64,000 nucleotides of DNA from Flavobacterium caeni (GTDB lineage: Bacteria; Bacteroidota; Bacteroidia; Flavobacteriales; Flavobacteriaceae): NCBI RefSeq assembly GCF_900101895.1, contig NZ_FMVF01000002.1, positions 254,451 through 318,450 on the forward strand, read 5' to 3'. The position numbers were made by a program, and so were the translations under genes. The notes beneath the pieces were generated by a model. That model saw only the letters and a list, made by a program, of their open reading frames with translations. It was not told the DNA's origin and ran no database searches. Positions 1 through 8,568 of the stretch are shown here, piece after piece; position 1 is the first letter of the stretch; every line of letters begins with the position of its first letter.

Positions 1-1871
1 TTAAAGCGTTGCTGGAATGTGTGGAATCCAACAAGAGCATTAAACTCGATTTCGTTTATGGAAGCAAAATAAACAACACTTTCCAACCACTTGACGGCCA
101 GCAACGGCTTACAACCTTATATCTTTTATATTGGTACGCCGCGGCGAAATCAAAAATAAACGTCAGTAGTTACCAAAACAATCTGAAGAATTTTACTTAC
201 GAAACCAGGATTACTTCAAGAGATTTTTGTTTAGCTTTAACCGAAAGTCAAATTGATATAGTTGATGACATCGAATTTCTAAGCGATTTGATCGTAGATT
301 CAAATTGGTTCTTTTTATCGTGGAAGAACGATCCAACTATCGACTCTATGCTAAGAACGATTGACGATATACATCGTTTGTTTTTTTCAACAGAAAATCT
401 GTGGGAAAAACTCGTCAGTAAACCAAATCTAATTTCATTTTATTATGTGGAATTAGAGAACATTGGACTAACCGACGATTTGTACATAAAGATGAATGCC
501 AGAGGAAAATTATTAACTCCCTTTGAAAATTTTAAAGCAAGTTTTCAAAAGTATATTGATGATGAAAAGTGGGAGGCTGGGGTTTCAGTAGAAAAAACTT
601 TAGCGTTAAAAATAGATACAACTTGGACTGATTTTCTGTGGTGTCATTTTAAAAAAAATCAAACGGTGGATGAGGCGTTTATGCGACTTATTGCAACAAT
701 TGCAATGATAATGCAATCAATTGAGAGAACTGCCGGCAGAATCGATGAAAGAGCTTCGATAATAAATAAGTTGCAAGAGAGGCCGAACTCTGTAAAGCCG
801 AACGATTTTACAAGTCATGGGTTTAAGTACTTGTACGATATTTTCGAGCTCTATACTAATCTTGAGTCAACTGAACTTATTTTAAATTTTCCGATGTGGA
901 GACATTCTTTTAGGAAGTCGGTTTTGTCAGAGATAGTTTTCGATGATAATAATTATTCACAGATTCAAGTAAATAGTGCTACCTACACACAAAAAGTCCT
1001 CTTTTTTGCACAAACAGAATATCTAAAGAGAAATCCAAATTTTGATCTTGGAAATTTTCAGGATTGGATGCGTGTTATAAGGAACATAGTTTCTAGAGCG
1101 GATATAGATAAAGACGGAAATAGACCTGACGTAGTTCGAAGTCCTCAAGCCTTTGACGGTGCTATTAATTTGATAAACGAACTCGCAGCCATGAGCAGCG
1201 ATATTTACTCGGCTCTTGCATCCGTTGATTCCGTTAGATCGCAGTTTGCTAAAGATCAAGTTGAAGAAGAGCGAAATAAGGCAAAAATATTAATATCTAG
1301 ACCTCAAACTAAAGATTTGATATTTGAAGCGGAAGATAATGAACTTTTGAGGGGGAAAATAGACTTCATGTTTTATTGTATGGACTACGACAACAATCCC
1401 GAGAATTTTGATGAGGAACTATTCAAAAACATAAAAAATGTTTTTGTCAAATTTTTTTCATCAGAAAACGCCTTAACAAATGACTTGCGAAGGGCCTTTC
1501 TAACGATTGATGTTAACGGACATTACGGCTTCTATAACTATTGGTGGTCTTATTGGTATACCGTTGGCGCCACCAAGAGAAGACTATTCGATAAGTTTAG
1601 AGAGTTGGAGTACTTCCTTTATAGTGAGCACCGGGAATATTTCAAGAAATTAGTATTGCTATTAATTGAAAAAGACCTAAAAGAAATCGTCGAGGATTTT
1701 TCGGCTCCTTTATCATTTCCTAATTGGAAATTACGATTGATTAAAGAGCCTGAAATTTTAGACAAGAAAAGTCGCTCAAAATATATTGCTATCGAAGATG
1801 ATAATTCAGCTTGTTGGTTATTAAAAAGCAAAAGACCTCGTGACACAGAAGGTTGTATAAGAATTGAATAG
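1..1871 (+). CDS. DUF262 (GmrSD-type) protein, 5' end cut by window edge
   Basis: The reading frame is open to the left edge (codons from base 3), so the true start lies outside. The visible part, about 620 residues, carries the DUF262 signature DGQQRLTTL near its start and the later conserved block around YIKMNARGKLLTPFENFKA. DUF262 is the N-terminal nucleotide-binding domain of GmrS/GmrD modification-dependent restriction enzymes, and related proteins occur inside defence loci. The usual first motif of the family (a QRPYVW-like block) would be off-window. The remaining 450 residues match nothing I recognise, and no HNH motif is evident. The gene is clearly more AT-rich than everything downstream, suggesting recent transfer. 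It ends just before hsdR, so it probably sits inside or beside a type I restriction operon. A defence role is inferred. Confidence 0.75.
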   Translation, partial: KALLECVESNKSIKLDFVYGSKINNTFQPLDGQQRLTTLYLLYWYAAAKSKINVSSYQNNLKNFTYETRITSRDFCLALTESQIDIVDDIEFLSDLIVDSNWFFLSWKNDPTIDSMLRTIDDIHRLFFSTENLWEKLVSKPNLISFYYVELENIGLTDDLYIKMNARGKLLTPFENFKASFQKYIDDEKWEAGVSVEKTLALKIDTTWTDFLWCHFKKNQTVDEAFMRLIATIAMIMQSIERTAGRIDERASIINKLQERPNSVKPNDFTSHGFKYLYDIFELYTNLESTELILNFPMWRHSFRKSVLSEIVFDDNNYSQIQVNSATYTQKVLFFAQTEYLKRNPNFDLGNFQDWMRVIRNIVSRADIDKDGNRPDVVRSPQAFDGAINLINELAAMSSDIYSALASVDSVRSQFAKDQVEEERNKAKILISRPQTKDLIFEAEDNELLRGKIDFMFYCMDYDNNPENFDEELFKNIKNVFVKFFSSENALTNDLRRAFLTIDVNGHYGFYNYWWSYWYTVGATKRRLFDKFRELEYFLYSEHREYFKKLVLLLIEKDLKEIVEDFSAPLSFPNWKLRLIKEPEILDKKSRSKYIAIEDDNSACWLLKSKRPRDTEGCIRIE

Positions 1872-1911
1872 GAGATATTTACCCTCAAAACGAACTCAAT
1901 GTAAGCCTAAC

Positions 1912-4752
1912 ATGACCCACCAATCCGAACACATCCTCGAACAAACCCTCATCGCCCAACTCATCTCCAACGGCTACGAAAACGTCACCATCAAAGGCGA
2001 ACAGGATTTGCTCGGCAACCTCAAATCGCAACTCGAAAAACACAACAACAAAAAGTTTTCCGACAACGATTTTGCGCTCATCCTGAACCACCTGACCAAG
2101 ACCAACAACGTCTTTGAAAAGGCCAAATTGCTGCGCGACAAGTTCTCGTTCCGCAACGATGCCAACGAGGTCGTGTACATCGAGTTCCTGAACATGGAGC
2201 ATTGGTGCCAGAACCAATACCAGGTCACCCACCAGATCACGATGGAAGGGTCGTACAAGAACCGTTATGATGTGACGCTGCTCATCAACGGATTGCCGCT
2301 CGTGCAAATCGAACTCAAGCGCCGCGGGCTCGAGATGAAGGAGGCCTACAACCAAATCAGCCGCTACAGCAAACATTCGTTCGGGGCATCGCTTGGCTTG
2401 TTCAATTTTGTGCAATTGTTCGTGATCAGCAACGGGGTCAACACCAAATATTTCTCGAATTTTACGGGCCAAAAACCCGATTTCAAGCAAACTTTTTACT
2501 GGACAGACGAGCACAACAAACGCGTCTCGCAATTGGCCGATTTCACCAACCTGTTTTTGGAGAAATGCCACCTGAGCAAGATGATCACCAAATACATCGT
2601 CCTGCACGAGACCAACAAGGCGCTTATGGTGCTCAGGCCTTACCAGTATTTTGCCGTAGAGCGCATCATCGACCGCGTCAAGACGACGGGCAAAAACGGT
2701 TACATCTGGCATACGACCGGATCGGGGAAAACGCTCACGTCGTTCAAGGCCAGCCAGATTTTGTCGAAACTGCCCAAGGTAGACAAGGTGGTTTTTTGTG
2801 TAGACCGACGCGATCTCGATTACCAGACCTCCAAGGAATTCAACGAATTTTCACCCGACAGCGTCAACGGTACGCACGACACCAAGTCGCTCGTCAAGCA
2901 ATTCGCCGACGATGGTACGCGGCTTATCGTGACTACCATCCAAAAATTGTATACGGCCGTAACCAAAGAGCACCACCTCAAGGTGATGGACAAGCTCAAA
3001 GACCAAAAGATCGTTTTCATTTTCGACGAATGTCACCGTTCGCAGTTTGGCGACACGCACAAGAAGATCAAGTCGTATTTCAACAATTACCAGATGTTTG
3101 GGTTTACGGGCACGCCCATATTCGGCGAGAATTCGATGGCCAAGTCGGGCATTCGACAAACCACGGCCATGTTGTTCGACGAAAAGCTGCACCAATACGT
3201 GATCACCGATGCGATCAAGGACGAGAATGTGCTTCGTTTTGCCGTCGAATATGTAGGGCGGTACCGCGAAAAAGGCGATACGCGCAACGAGATCGACATC
3301 GAGGTCGAAGCCATCGATACCCAAGAATTGATGGAAAGTCCCGAACGGCTCGAGAAGATCGCGCAGTACATCATAGAGCAGCATCCGTCCAAAACCCACC
3401 GCAAGGAATTTACGGCCATGTTTTGCATCAGCGACGTAGACACCCTGATCAAATACTACGACCTGTTCAGGAAACGCAAGCGCGAGGGCAAGCACGATTT
3501 GAGCATCGCCACGATTTTTAGTTATAACGCCAACGAAGGCGAGAAGGATTTTACCGAAGATTACCAGGATTTTGACGATGTGGCCGATCCGCGCGAAACC
3601 TACAACGCCATGCATACCCGCGACAAGCTCGAAACCTACATCCAGGAATACAACCAGGAACACGGGATGAACTTCACGACCAAGGACAGCGCATCGTTCT
3701 ACAAATACTACAATGATATTTCCGATAAGGTCCGCAAGAAAAAGATCGACCTGTTGTTTGTGGTCAACATGTTCCTGACGGGCTTCGACAGCAAAAGCCT
3801 CAACACGTTGTTCGTAGACAAGAACCTGCGCTACCACGGCTTGATACAGGCTTATTCGAGAACCAACAGGATTTACGGGCAAAAGAAATCGCAAGGGAAT
3901 GTGGTGGTGTTCCGCAACCTCAAGAAAGCCACCGACGATGCCATTGCGCTGTTCTCGAACAAAGACGCCAAAGAAATCATCATCATGAAGCCGTACCGCA
4001 ATTATGTAGACGATTTCAACGAAGCCTATGCCAAAATGGGCGACATTGCGCCTACGGTAGCTTCGGTCGACGATTTGTTGGGCGAAGACGACGAATTGGC
4101 GTTCATCAAAGCATTCCGCGAAATCATGCGTTTGCGCAACGTCATGACATCGTTTGCCGATTTTACGTTCGATGATCTTGATATGGATTTGCAGGAGTTC
4201 GAGGATTACAAGAGCAAGTACCTCGATTTGTACGACAAGGTCAAGAACGACACCAAGCAAAAGACATCCATTTTGGACGAAGTGGATTTTGAACTCGAAC
4301 TCATCCACCGCGACGATATTACCGTTTCCTATATCATGGGGCTGTTGTCCAAGCTCAACAACATGGCGCCGGCCGAAAAGCAAAAAAGGCAAAAGGAAAT
4401 TCTTGATATGGTGGCGGGCGATGTCAAACTGCGCAGCAAACGTGAGCTGATCGAGAAGTTTATTCTAGAAAACCTGCCGCTGATCGACAAAGACCAGGTC
4501 GAGCAGGGGTTCGATGATTTTATGGACATCGAGAAACAAAAGGCGTTCGAAAGGTTTGTCCAGGAGGAAAACATTAACGGTGCGAAGCTAAAGGAATTGA
4601 TCGAAGACTATCTGTTTTCGCAGCGGATGCCTACAAGGCAGGAGGTGATCCAAACGCTCGACCAGCAACCGTCGGTCCTACAACGCAAAAGCATCGGCGA
4701 GATGCTGCTGCATAAGTTACAGGGATTCATCGATACTTTTTTTGACAGTTGA
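1912..4752 (+). CDS. hsdR: Type I restriction enzyme R subunit (HsdR)
   Basis: This is the motor and nuclease subunit of a type I restriction-modification complex, which translocates DNA and cuts unmodified DNA. The N-terminal nuclease domain shows the PD-(D/E)xK core as QIELKRRG near residue 132. The SF2 helicase part has Walker A HTTGSGKT (about 267), DECH (about 371), a GFTGTP motif and the late motif QAYSRTNR. Length is 946 residues from the ATG at 1912, normal for the family. An in-frame TTG at 1864 would add 16 unconserved residues and overlap the upstream gene, so I prefer 1912. hsdM and hsdS are not in the window and presumably lie to the left of the DUF262 gene. Base composition is like the rest of the chromosome, unlike the DUF262 gene. 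Confidence 0.95.
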   Translation: MTHQSEHILEQTLIAQLISNGYENVTIKGEQDLLGNLKSQLEKHNNKKFSDNDFALILNHLTKTNNVFEKAKLLRDKFSFRNDANEVVYIEFLNMEHWCQNQYQVTHQITMEGSYKNRYDVTLLINGLPLVQIELKRRGLEMKEAYNQISRYSKHSFGASLGLFNFVQLFVISNGVNTKYFSNFTGQKPDFKQTFYWTDEHNKRVSQLADFTNLFLEKCHLSKMITKYIVLHETNKALMVLRPYQYFAVERIIDRVKTTGKNGYIWHTTGSGKTLTSFKASQILSKLPKVDKVVFCVDRRDLDYQTSKEFNEFSPDSVNGTHDTKSLVKQFADDGTRLIVTTIQKLYTAVTKEHHLKVMDKLKDQKIVFIFDECHRSQFGDTHKKIKSYFNNYQMFGFTGTPIFGENSMAKSGIRQTTAMLFDEKLHQYVITDAIKDENVLRFAVEYVGRYREKGDTRNEIDIEVEAIDTQELMESPERLEKIAQYIIEQHPSKTHRKEFTAMFCISDVDTLIKYYDLFRKRKREGKHDLSIATIFSYNANEGEKDFTEDYQDFDDVADPRETYNAMHTRDKLETYIQEYNQEHGMNFTTKDSASFYKYYNDISDKVRKKKIDLLFVVNMFLTGFDSKSLNTLFVDKNLRYHGLIQAYSRTNRIYGQKKSQGNVVVFRNLKKATDDAIALFSNKDAKEIIIMKPYRNYVDDFNEAYAKMGDIAPTVASVDDLLGEDDELAFIKAFREIMRLRNVMTSFADFTFDDLDMDLQEFEDYKSKYLDLYDKVKNDTKQKTSILDEVDFELELIHRDDITVSYIMGLLSKLNNMAPAEKQKRQKEILDMVAGDVKLRSKRELIEKFILENLPLIDKDQVEQGFDDFMDIEKQKAFERFVQEENINGAKLKELIEDYLFSQRMPTRQEVIQTLDQQPSVLQRKSIGEMLLHKLQGFIDTFFDS

Positions 4753-4755
4753 TTG

Positions 4756-4784
4756 TTCGTCCTTCGTCCTTCGTCCTTCGTCGC
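4756..4784. repeat. Heptamer tandem repeat (CGTCCTT)
   Basis: Three full copies of a 7-bp unit, CGTCCTT, plus a partial copy fill the 32-bp gap between the convergent hsdR and ribB stop codons. No terminator hairpin is visible there. Confidence 0.8.
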
Positions 4785-5924
4785 TCAATACCTCACATAC
4801 TCCGTAATCTCCAACCCATACCCAATCATCCCCACACGCTTGGTGCTTTCCGAATCGGAGTTCGAGACCAGTCTGATCTTGCAGATGTCGATGTCGTGCA
4901 AAATTTGCGCGCCGATGCCAAAATCCTTGACGTCCATCACAATCGGCGGGGCCTTGAAGTCGCCCTTGGCCTGCAGCGATTTGAGTTCGACGATACGGTT
5001 CAAAAGGCTGTTGTCGGCCAATTCCTGGTTGATGAACAAGATCGCGCCGCGTCCTTCGTCGTTGATGCGTTGGAACATGCCGTCGAGTTTTTTGTCGGCG
5101 TCGTTGGTGAGCGTGCCCAGGATGTCGTTGTTCACCAGCGTCGAGTTGATACGTGTCAGCACCGGTTCGCCCGAGTTCCACGTACCCTTGGTCAGCGCAA
5201 TGTGAACCTGTTTGTTGGTGGTTTGCTGGTAGGCGCGCAGGCGGAACGTCCCAAAACGCGTCTCGATATCGAAGTCTTCTTTCTTGACGATCAAACTGTC
5301 GTGCTGCATACGGTAGGCCACAAGGTCTTCGATCGATACCAGTTTGAGGTCGAGCTTCTTGGCGATGTCGGCCAGTTCGGGCAAACGCGCCATCGAGCCG
5401 TCCTCGTTCATGATTTCGCAAATGACGCCCGCGGGCTTGAACCCGGCCAGTCGCGCAAAATCGATGGCGGCCTCGGTATGGCCTGTTCTTCTGAGTACGC
5501 CGCCCTGCTTGGCGATCAGCGGAAAAATGTGCCCCGGTCGCGCCAGATCGTGCGCCTTGGTGTTGCCGTCCACGAGCGCGCGTATGGTCTTGGCGCGGTC
5601 CGAGGCCGAAATGCCCGTGCTTACGCCGTGTCCGCGCAAATCCACCGATACGGTAAACGCGGTTTCCATGTGGTCGGTGTTTACCTGTACCATCGATTGC
5701 AACCCGAGCTCCTTGCAACGGCTTTCGGTGAGCGGCGCGCAAATGAGCCCGCGGCCGTGCGTGGCCATAAAGTTGACCATCTCGGGCGTGGCTACCTCGG
5801 CGGCGGCCAGAAAATCGCCTTCGTTCTCGCGGTCTTCGTCGTCGACCACGATGATGATTTTACCTTGACGGATGTCTTCGATCGCTTCTTCGATCGTATT
5901 GAGTTGTATTTTTTCGACAGACAT
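4785..5924 (-). CDS. ribB: 3,4-dihydroxy-2-butanone 4-phosphate synthase with degenerate GTP cyclohydrolase II domain
   Basis: 379 residues laid out like RibBA of riboflavin synthesis. The N-terminal half (about 1-205) is a full DHBP synthase, which turns ribulose 5-phosphate into the four-carbon riboflavin precursor; it shows DDEDRENEGDF, THGRGLICAP and a TGHTEAA block. The C-terminal half keeps the GTP cyclohydrolase II fold (GIGAQIL and KIRLVSNS near the end). However, the zinc-site segment, normally RVHSECLTGD...LRCDC, reads TRINSTLVNND...LTNDA, so all three zinc cysteines are missing. GTP cyclohydrolase II activity is therefore unlikely. The ATG at 5924 is chosen because homology starts at MSVEKIQ and it lies 2 bp after the stop of the upstream permease gene, in the same operon. 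Confidence 0.93.
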   Translation of the reverse strand: MSVEKIQLNTIEEAIEDIRQGKIIIVVDDEDRENEGDFLAAAEVATPEMVNFMATHGRGLICAPLTESRCKELGLQSMVQVNTDHMETAFTVSVDLRGHGVSTGISASDRAKTIRALVDGNTKAHDLARPGHIFPLIAKQGGVLRRTGHTEAAIDFARLAGFKPAGVICEIMNEDGSMARLPELADIAKKLDLKLVSIEDLVAYRMQHDSLIVKKEDFDIETRFGTFRLRAYQQTTNKQVHIALTKGTWNSGEPVLTRINSTLVNNDILGTLTNDADKKLDGMFQRINDEGRGAILFINQELADNSLLNRIVELKSLQAKGDFKAPPIVMDVKDFGIGAQILHDIDICKIRLVSNSDSESTKRVGMIGYGLEITEYVRY

Positions 5925-5926
5925 TG

Positions 5927-7921
5927 TTATACGTTGCTTTCCTGCAGCGCCTTTTGCAGCGCGCGTCGGTTGTTGAAATAAAGGATGAAGTAAAACGCCC
6001 AACCCACGATCATGGCGATGTAGATGTTCGGGCCTATGTTGCGCTGGGTGAGTTTTTCGATTTCTTCGAGTTTTTTCTCGGTGCGGAATACGCAAATCCA
6101 AAACACGACAAACAAAACAAAAAATGGTATGATGAGCCACATCAGGTTGCGGTTGTTTTGCACCACCAACGACAGGATGAACACCACCACATACAGCCCA
6201 AAGGTCACGTTGCCGTCCGAGCGGTAGTCCTCGACCACTTGTTGCAGCCTTTCGTAGTCGCGGTTGTAGAGCTTGCCGTCGCGCAACAGGTCTTCCTGCG
6301 TGATGCCGCGCTGCTCGAGTATCTTGAGCGCACCAGTGACCTTGGCTTTCGAATAATTGAATTTGGTTGCGTTGTATACCGTCCCGATCAGCACCGCATC
6401 GGATTGTTCGGCCATGGCGTCCCATTCGCTGTCCTTAGGGCCTTGCACGGCGGCCAGGTTGATGATACGGTCGGCGTCGGCTTTGTCGGTTTTTTCCTTG
6501 CGCCCGAACATTTTGCGCACGGGGTCGATGAGCCAGTCGAAATCGATGATGATCTGGCGGTCGTTGGTGGCGCGGTGCGTCAAAAAGATGGCAAACGGCG
6601 TGAGGATCATCGTCGACATCCAGCAACCCAAAAAGGGCGTGATGCCGTTCTCAGACGCGAGCTTCTTGCCGAACGTATTGACAAAATGGTACACGATAAA
6701 GATCAACACGGCAAAAACAATCGGCAGGCCCAGTCCGCCCTTGCGGATGATGGCCCCGAGCGGCGCGCCGATAAAGAACATCAGCAAACACGCATAGGCG
6801 ATCACGAATTTGTCGTACAACGCGATCCAGTGGCTGTTGATGAGTTTTTGCTTGGTCTGCAATTCGATCTTGGTGCCTTCGATCTGGTATTTGGCGCTCG
6901 AGAGGTTGCCCGAGGCCACCTTGAGCACGTCGGCTTTTTGTGACGAAGTAAGCCCGGCGGTTATGTCTTTGCCCGTCGGGAACGCCTTTTTGGTCGAGTC
7001 GGCTGATTTCCTGTGGATGTAGTTGATGCCCGTGCGTTGGTAGATGTTGTCGCCAAAAGACACCACATCCTTTTTGTAGCTCTTGCCAAGCGAATCGAGC
7101 GTGTAGCGCAGCTCGCTTACGTTGAGCATCGTATTGGTGTTCGAGATTTCGTAGTCGACGCCCTCGGGGTTGTTGAGTTTCGACAAATCGAGGTTGATTA
7201 TGTATTTCTTGAACGAGCTCTTGGCGAACGGCATCTTCTTTTTTTCCTCGTATTTCTTCGGGATGATATCTTCGTAATAGTAGCCGTCGTTGAGCACGAG
7301 CTGTAGGATGTTCGAGTTTTCGTTGCCCACGAGTTCACCGTCCTTGGCCTTGATGACGTTCTTGACGCCCTCGAACTGGTTGCTTTTGCGGTGGATGGTG
7401 ATGCCGGTAAGGTGGTTGCCGTCCTGGCCCGATTTTTTCTCGACCTTGATGTTGTAGGACCCCACATCGTTGAATTGGCCTTCGGCGATGGCCATGGCGG
7501 GTTTCATCTGCGCGATGTCTTTGCGGAAGTTGATGAATTTGTATTCGGCATATGGGATGACGTTGTTCGCAAAAACGAACGCGCAAACGCTCAACACCAG
7601 GATAAAAATCGTAAGCCCCTTGAGCGCGCGCTGCAACGAGATCCCCGACGATTTCATGGCGGCAAACTCATAGTTCTCGGCCAAGCTCCCGAAGGTCATG
7701 ATCGACGCGAGCAGGATCGACAGCGGCAACACCAGCGGGATGATGCGCGGCATGGCAAACATCAGGAACTTGATCACCATCAACACATCGAGGTCTTTGC
7801 CCGCGAGTTCCGAGATAAACAGCCAAACGGTTTGTAGGATGAAAATAAAAAAGAGAATGACGAATACCGAACCAAAGGTCCCGGCAAAGGTTTTGAGCAG
7901 GTATCTGTCGAGGATTTTCAC
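5927..7921 (-). CDS. LptF/LptG (YjgP/YjgQ) family LPS-export permease
   Basis: 664-residue inner-membrane protein. The N-terminal third has three hydrophobic segments (about 10-35, 50-80 and 100-120) with the family block around LAENYEFAAMKSSGIS, the coupling-helix region that contacts the LptB ATPase. A long periplasmic beta-jellyroll part follows, then further membrane segments near residues 385-460. The protein is longer than E. coli LptF/G (about 360) because of a C-terminal extension with more membrane helices, as is common in Flavobacteriia. Function by family: extraction of LPS from the inner membrane and delivery to the Lpt bridge. The start codon is GTG at 7921, 7 nt after the lolA stop. 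The next gene, ribB, starts 2 nt after its stop, so this is an operon. Confidence 0.88.
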   Translation of the reverse strand: MKILDRYLLKTFAGTFGSVFVILFFIFILQTVWLFISELAGKDLDVLMVIKFLMFAMPRIIPLVLPLSILLASIMTFGSLAENYEFAAMKSSGISLQRALKGLTIFILVLSVCAFVFANNVIPYAEYKFINFRKDIAQMKPAMAIAEGQFNDVGSYNIKVEKKSGQDGNHLTGITIHRKSNQFEGVKNVIKAKDGELVGNENSNILQLVLNDGYYYEDIIPKKYEEKKKMPFAKSSFKKYIINLDLSKLNNPEGVDYEISNTNTMLNVSELRYTLDSLGKSYKKDVVSFGDNIYQRTGINYIHRKSADSTKKAFPTGKDITAGLTSSQKADVLKVASGNLSSAKYQIEGTKIELQTKQKLINSHWIALYDKFVIAYACLLMFFIGAPLGAIIRKGGLGLPIVFAVLIFIVYHFVNTFGKKLASENGITPFLGCWMSTMILTPFAIFLTHRATNDRQIIIDFDWLIDPVRKMFGRKEKTDKADADRIINLAAVQGPKDSEWDAMAEQSDAVLIGTVYNATKFNYSKAKVTGALKILEQRGITQEDLLRDGKLYNRDYERLQQVVEDYRSDGNVTFGLYVVVFILSLVVQNNRNLMWLIIPFFVLFVVFWICVFRTEKKLEEIEKLTQRNIGPNIYIAMIVGWAFYFILYFNNRRALQKALQESNV

Positions 7922-7928
7922 AAAAAAA

Positions 7929-8567
7929 TTAGTCTAACCTGTTGATGATGTAATTGGAATATTTACTCTCGGCAAAGGTAAACTGATTTTTCGATAAAGG
8001 TTGGTTGGTTTTAAAAGAATTAACGGTGAGCGTGGTGCGTGTGCCGTTTTTCCCTACTTCGATCAAATTGTAGATGTTCTTGGTCTGGCTGTCGATCCCG
8101 AGCAGGATTTCCTTGCGTTGGTCTTTGCCCGTCGGCACAAGCTTGATGTACTGGATCTTACGGCCCTTGACGTTTTGGGTAATGTCCCAGTAAAACTTGT
8201 AGCCGGTGTTAAAAAAGGTAAGCAGCTTAGAAGGGGAGATGTCCTTGTCGTCCTTTTCGTTGAACTTCTGGATCGTGATTTCTTCGTCTTCGGGGTTGAT
8301 GGTGTAGATTTTCTTGCCGTCGAACATTTTGGTGACGCCCATCAAATTGAGCACATATTTGTTGCCTTGCATCGTCACGTTGCCCTTGCTTTCCTGGTTG
8401 ATGTTTTCCTTGCTGTTGTTCAGGGCATACTTGAAGTCGATCACGATGTTGTTGTAACTCTTGACCTTGGCCGTTACCTGATCGAGCAGGTCTTTGGCTT
8501 TTTTGTCCTGCGCTTGCGCAGTGAGGCCAACAATCAACAACAGGGCAATCTGGGTAATCCGTTTCAT
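7929..8567 (-). CDS. lolA: LolA-like outer-membrane lipoprotein carrier
   Basis: 212 residues: a signal peptide MKRITQIALLLIVGLTAQA, then a LolA/LolB-type beta-sheet protein whose family ferries lipoproteins across the periplasm. The central strands (VTMQGNKYVLNLMGV, KKIYTINPEDEEITIQ) fit the half-barrel fold. I place the start at ATG 8567, 1 nt after the ftsK stop. An upstream ATG at 8588 would add seven residues before the signal peptide and overlap ftsK. It sits between ftsK and the LptF/G permease, so two envelope-transport genes are paired. Confidence 0.88.
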   Translation of the reverse strand: MKRITQIALLLIVGLTAQAQDKKAKDLLDQVTAKVKSYNNIVIDFKYALNNSKENINQESKGNVTMQGNKYVLNLMGVTKMFDGKKIYTINPEDEEITIQKFNEKDDKDISPSKLLTFFNTGYKFYWDITQNVKGRKIQYIKLVPTGKDQRKEILLGIDSQTKNIYNLIEVGKNGTRTTLTVNSFKTNQPLSKNQFTFAESKYSNYIINRLD

Positions 8568-8568
8568 T

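Noticed and set aside
1864..1911. TTG start of hsdR 16 codons upstream
   Set aside because: Would overlap the DUF262 gene and add an unconserved peptide; ATG 1912 fits the family start better.
2851..4392. 513-codon open frame antisense to hsdR
   Set aside because: Shadow frame caused by codon bias; hsdR on the plus strand has all catalytic motifs.
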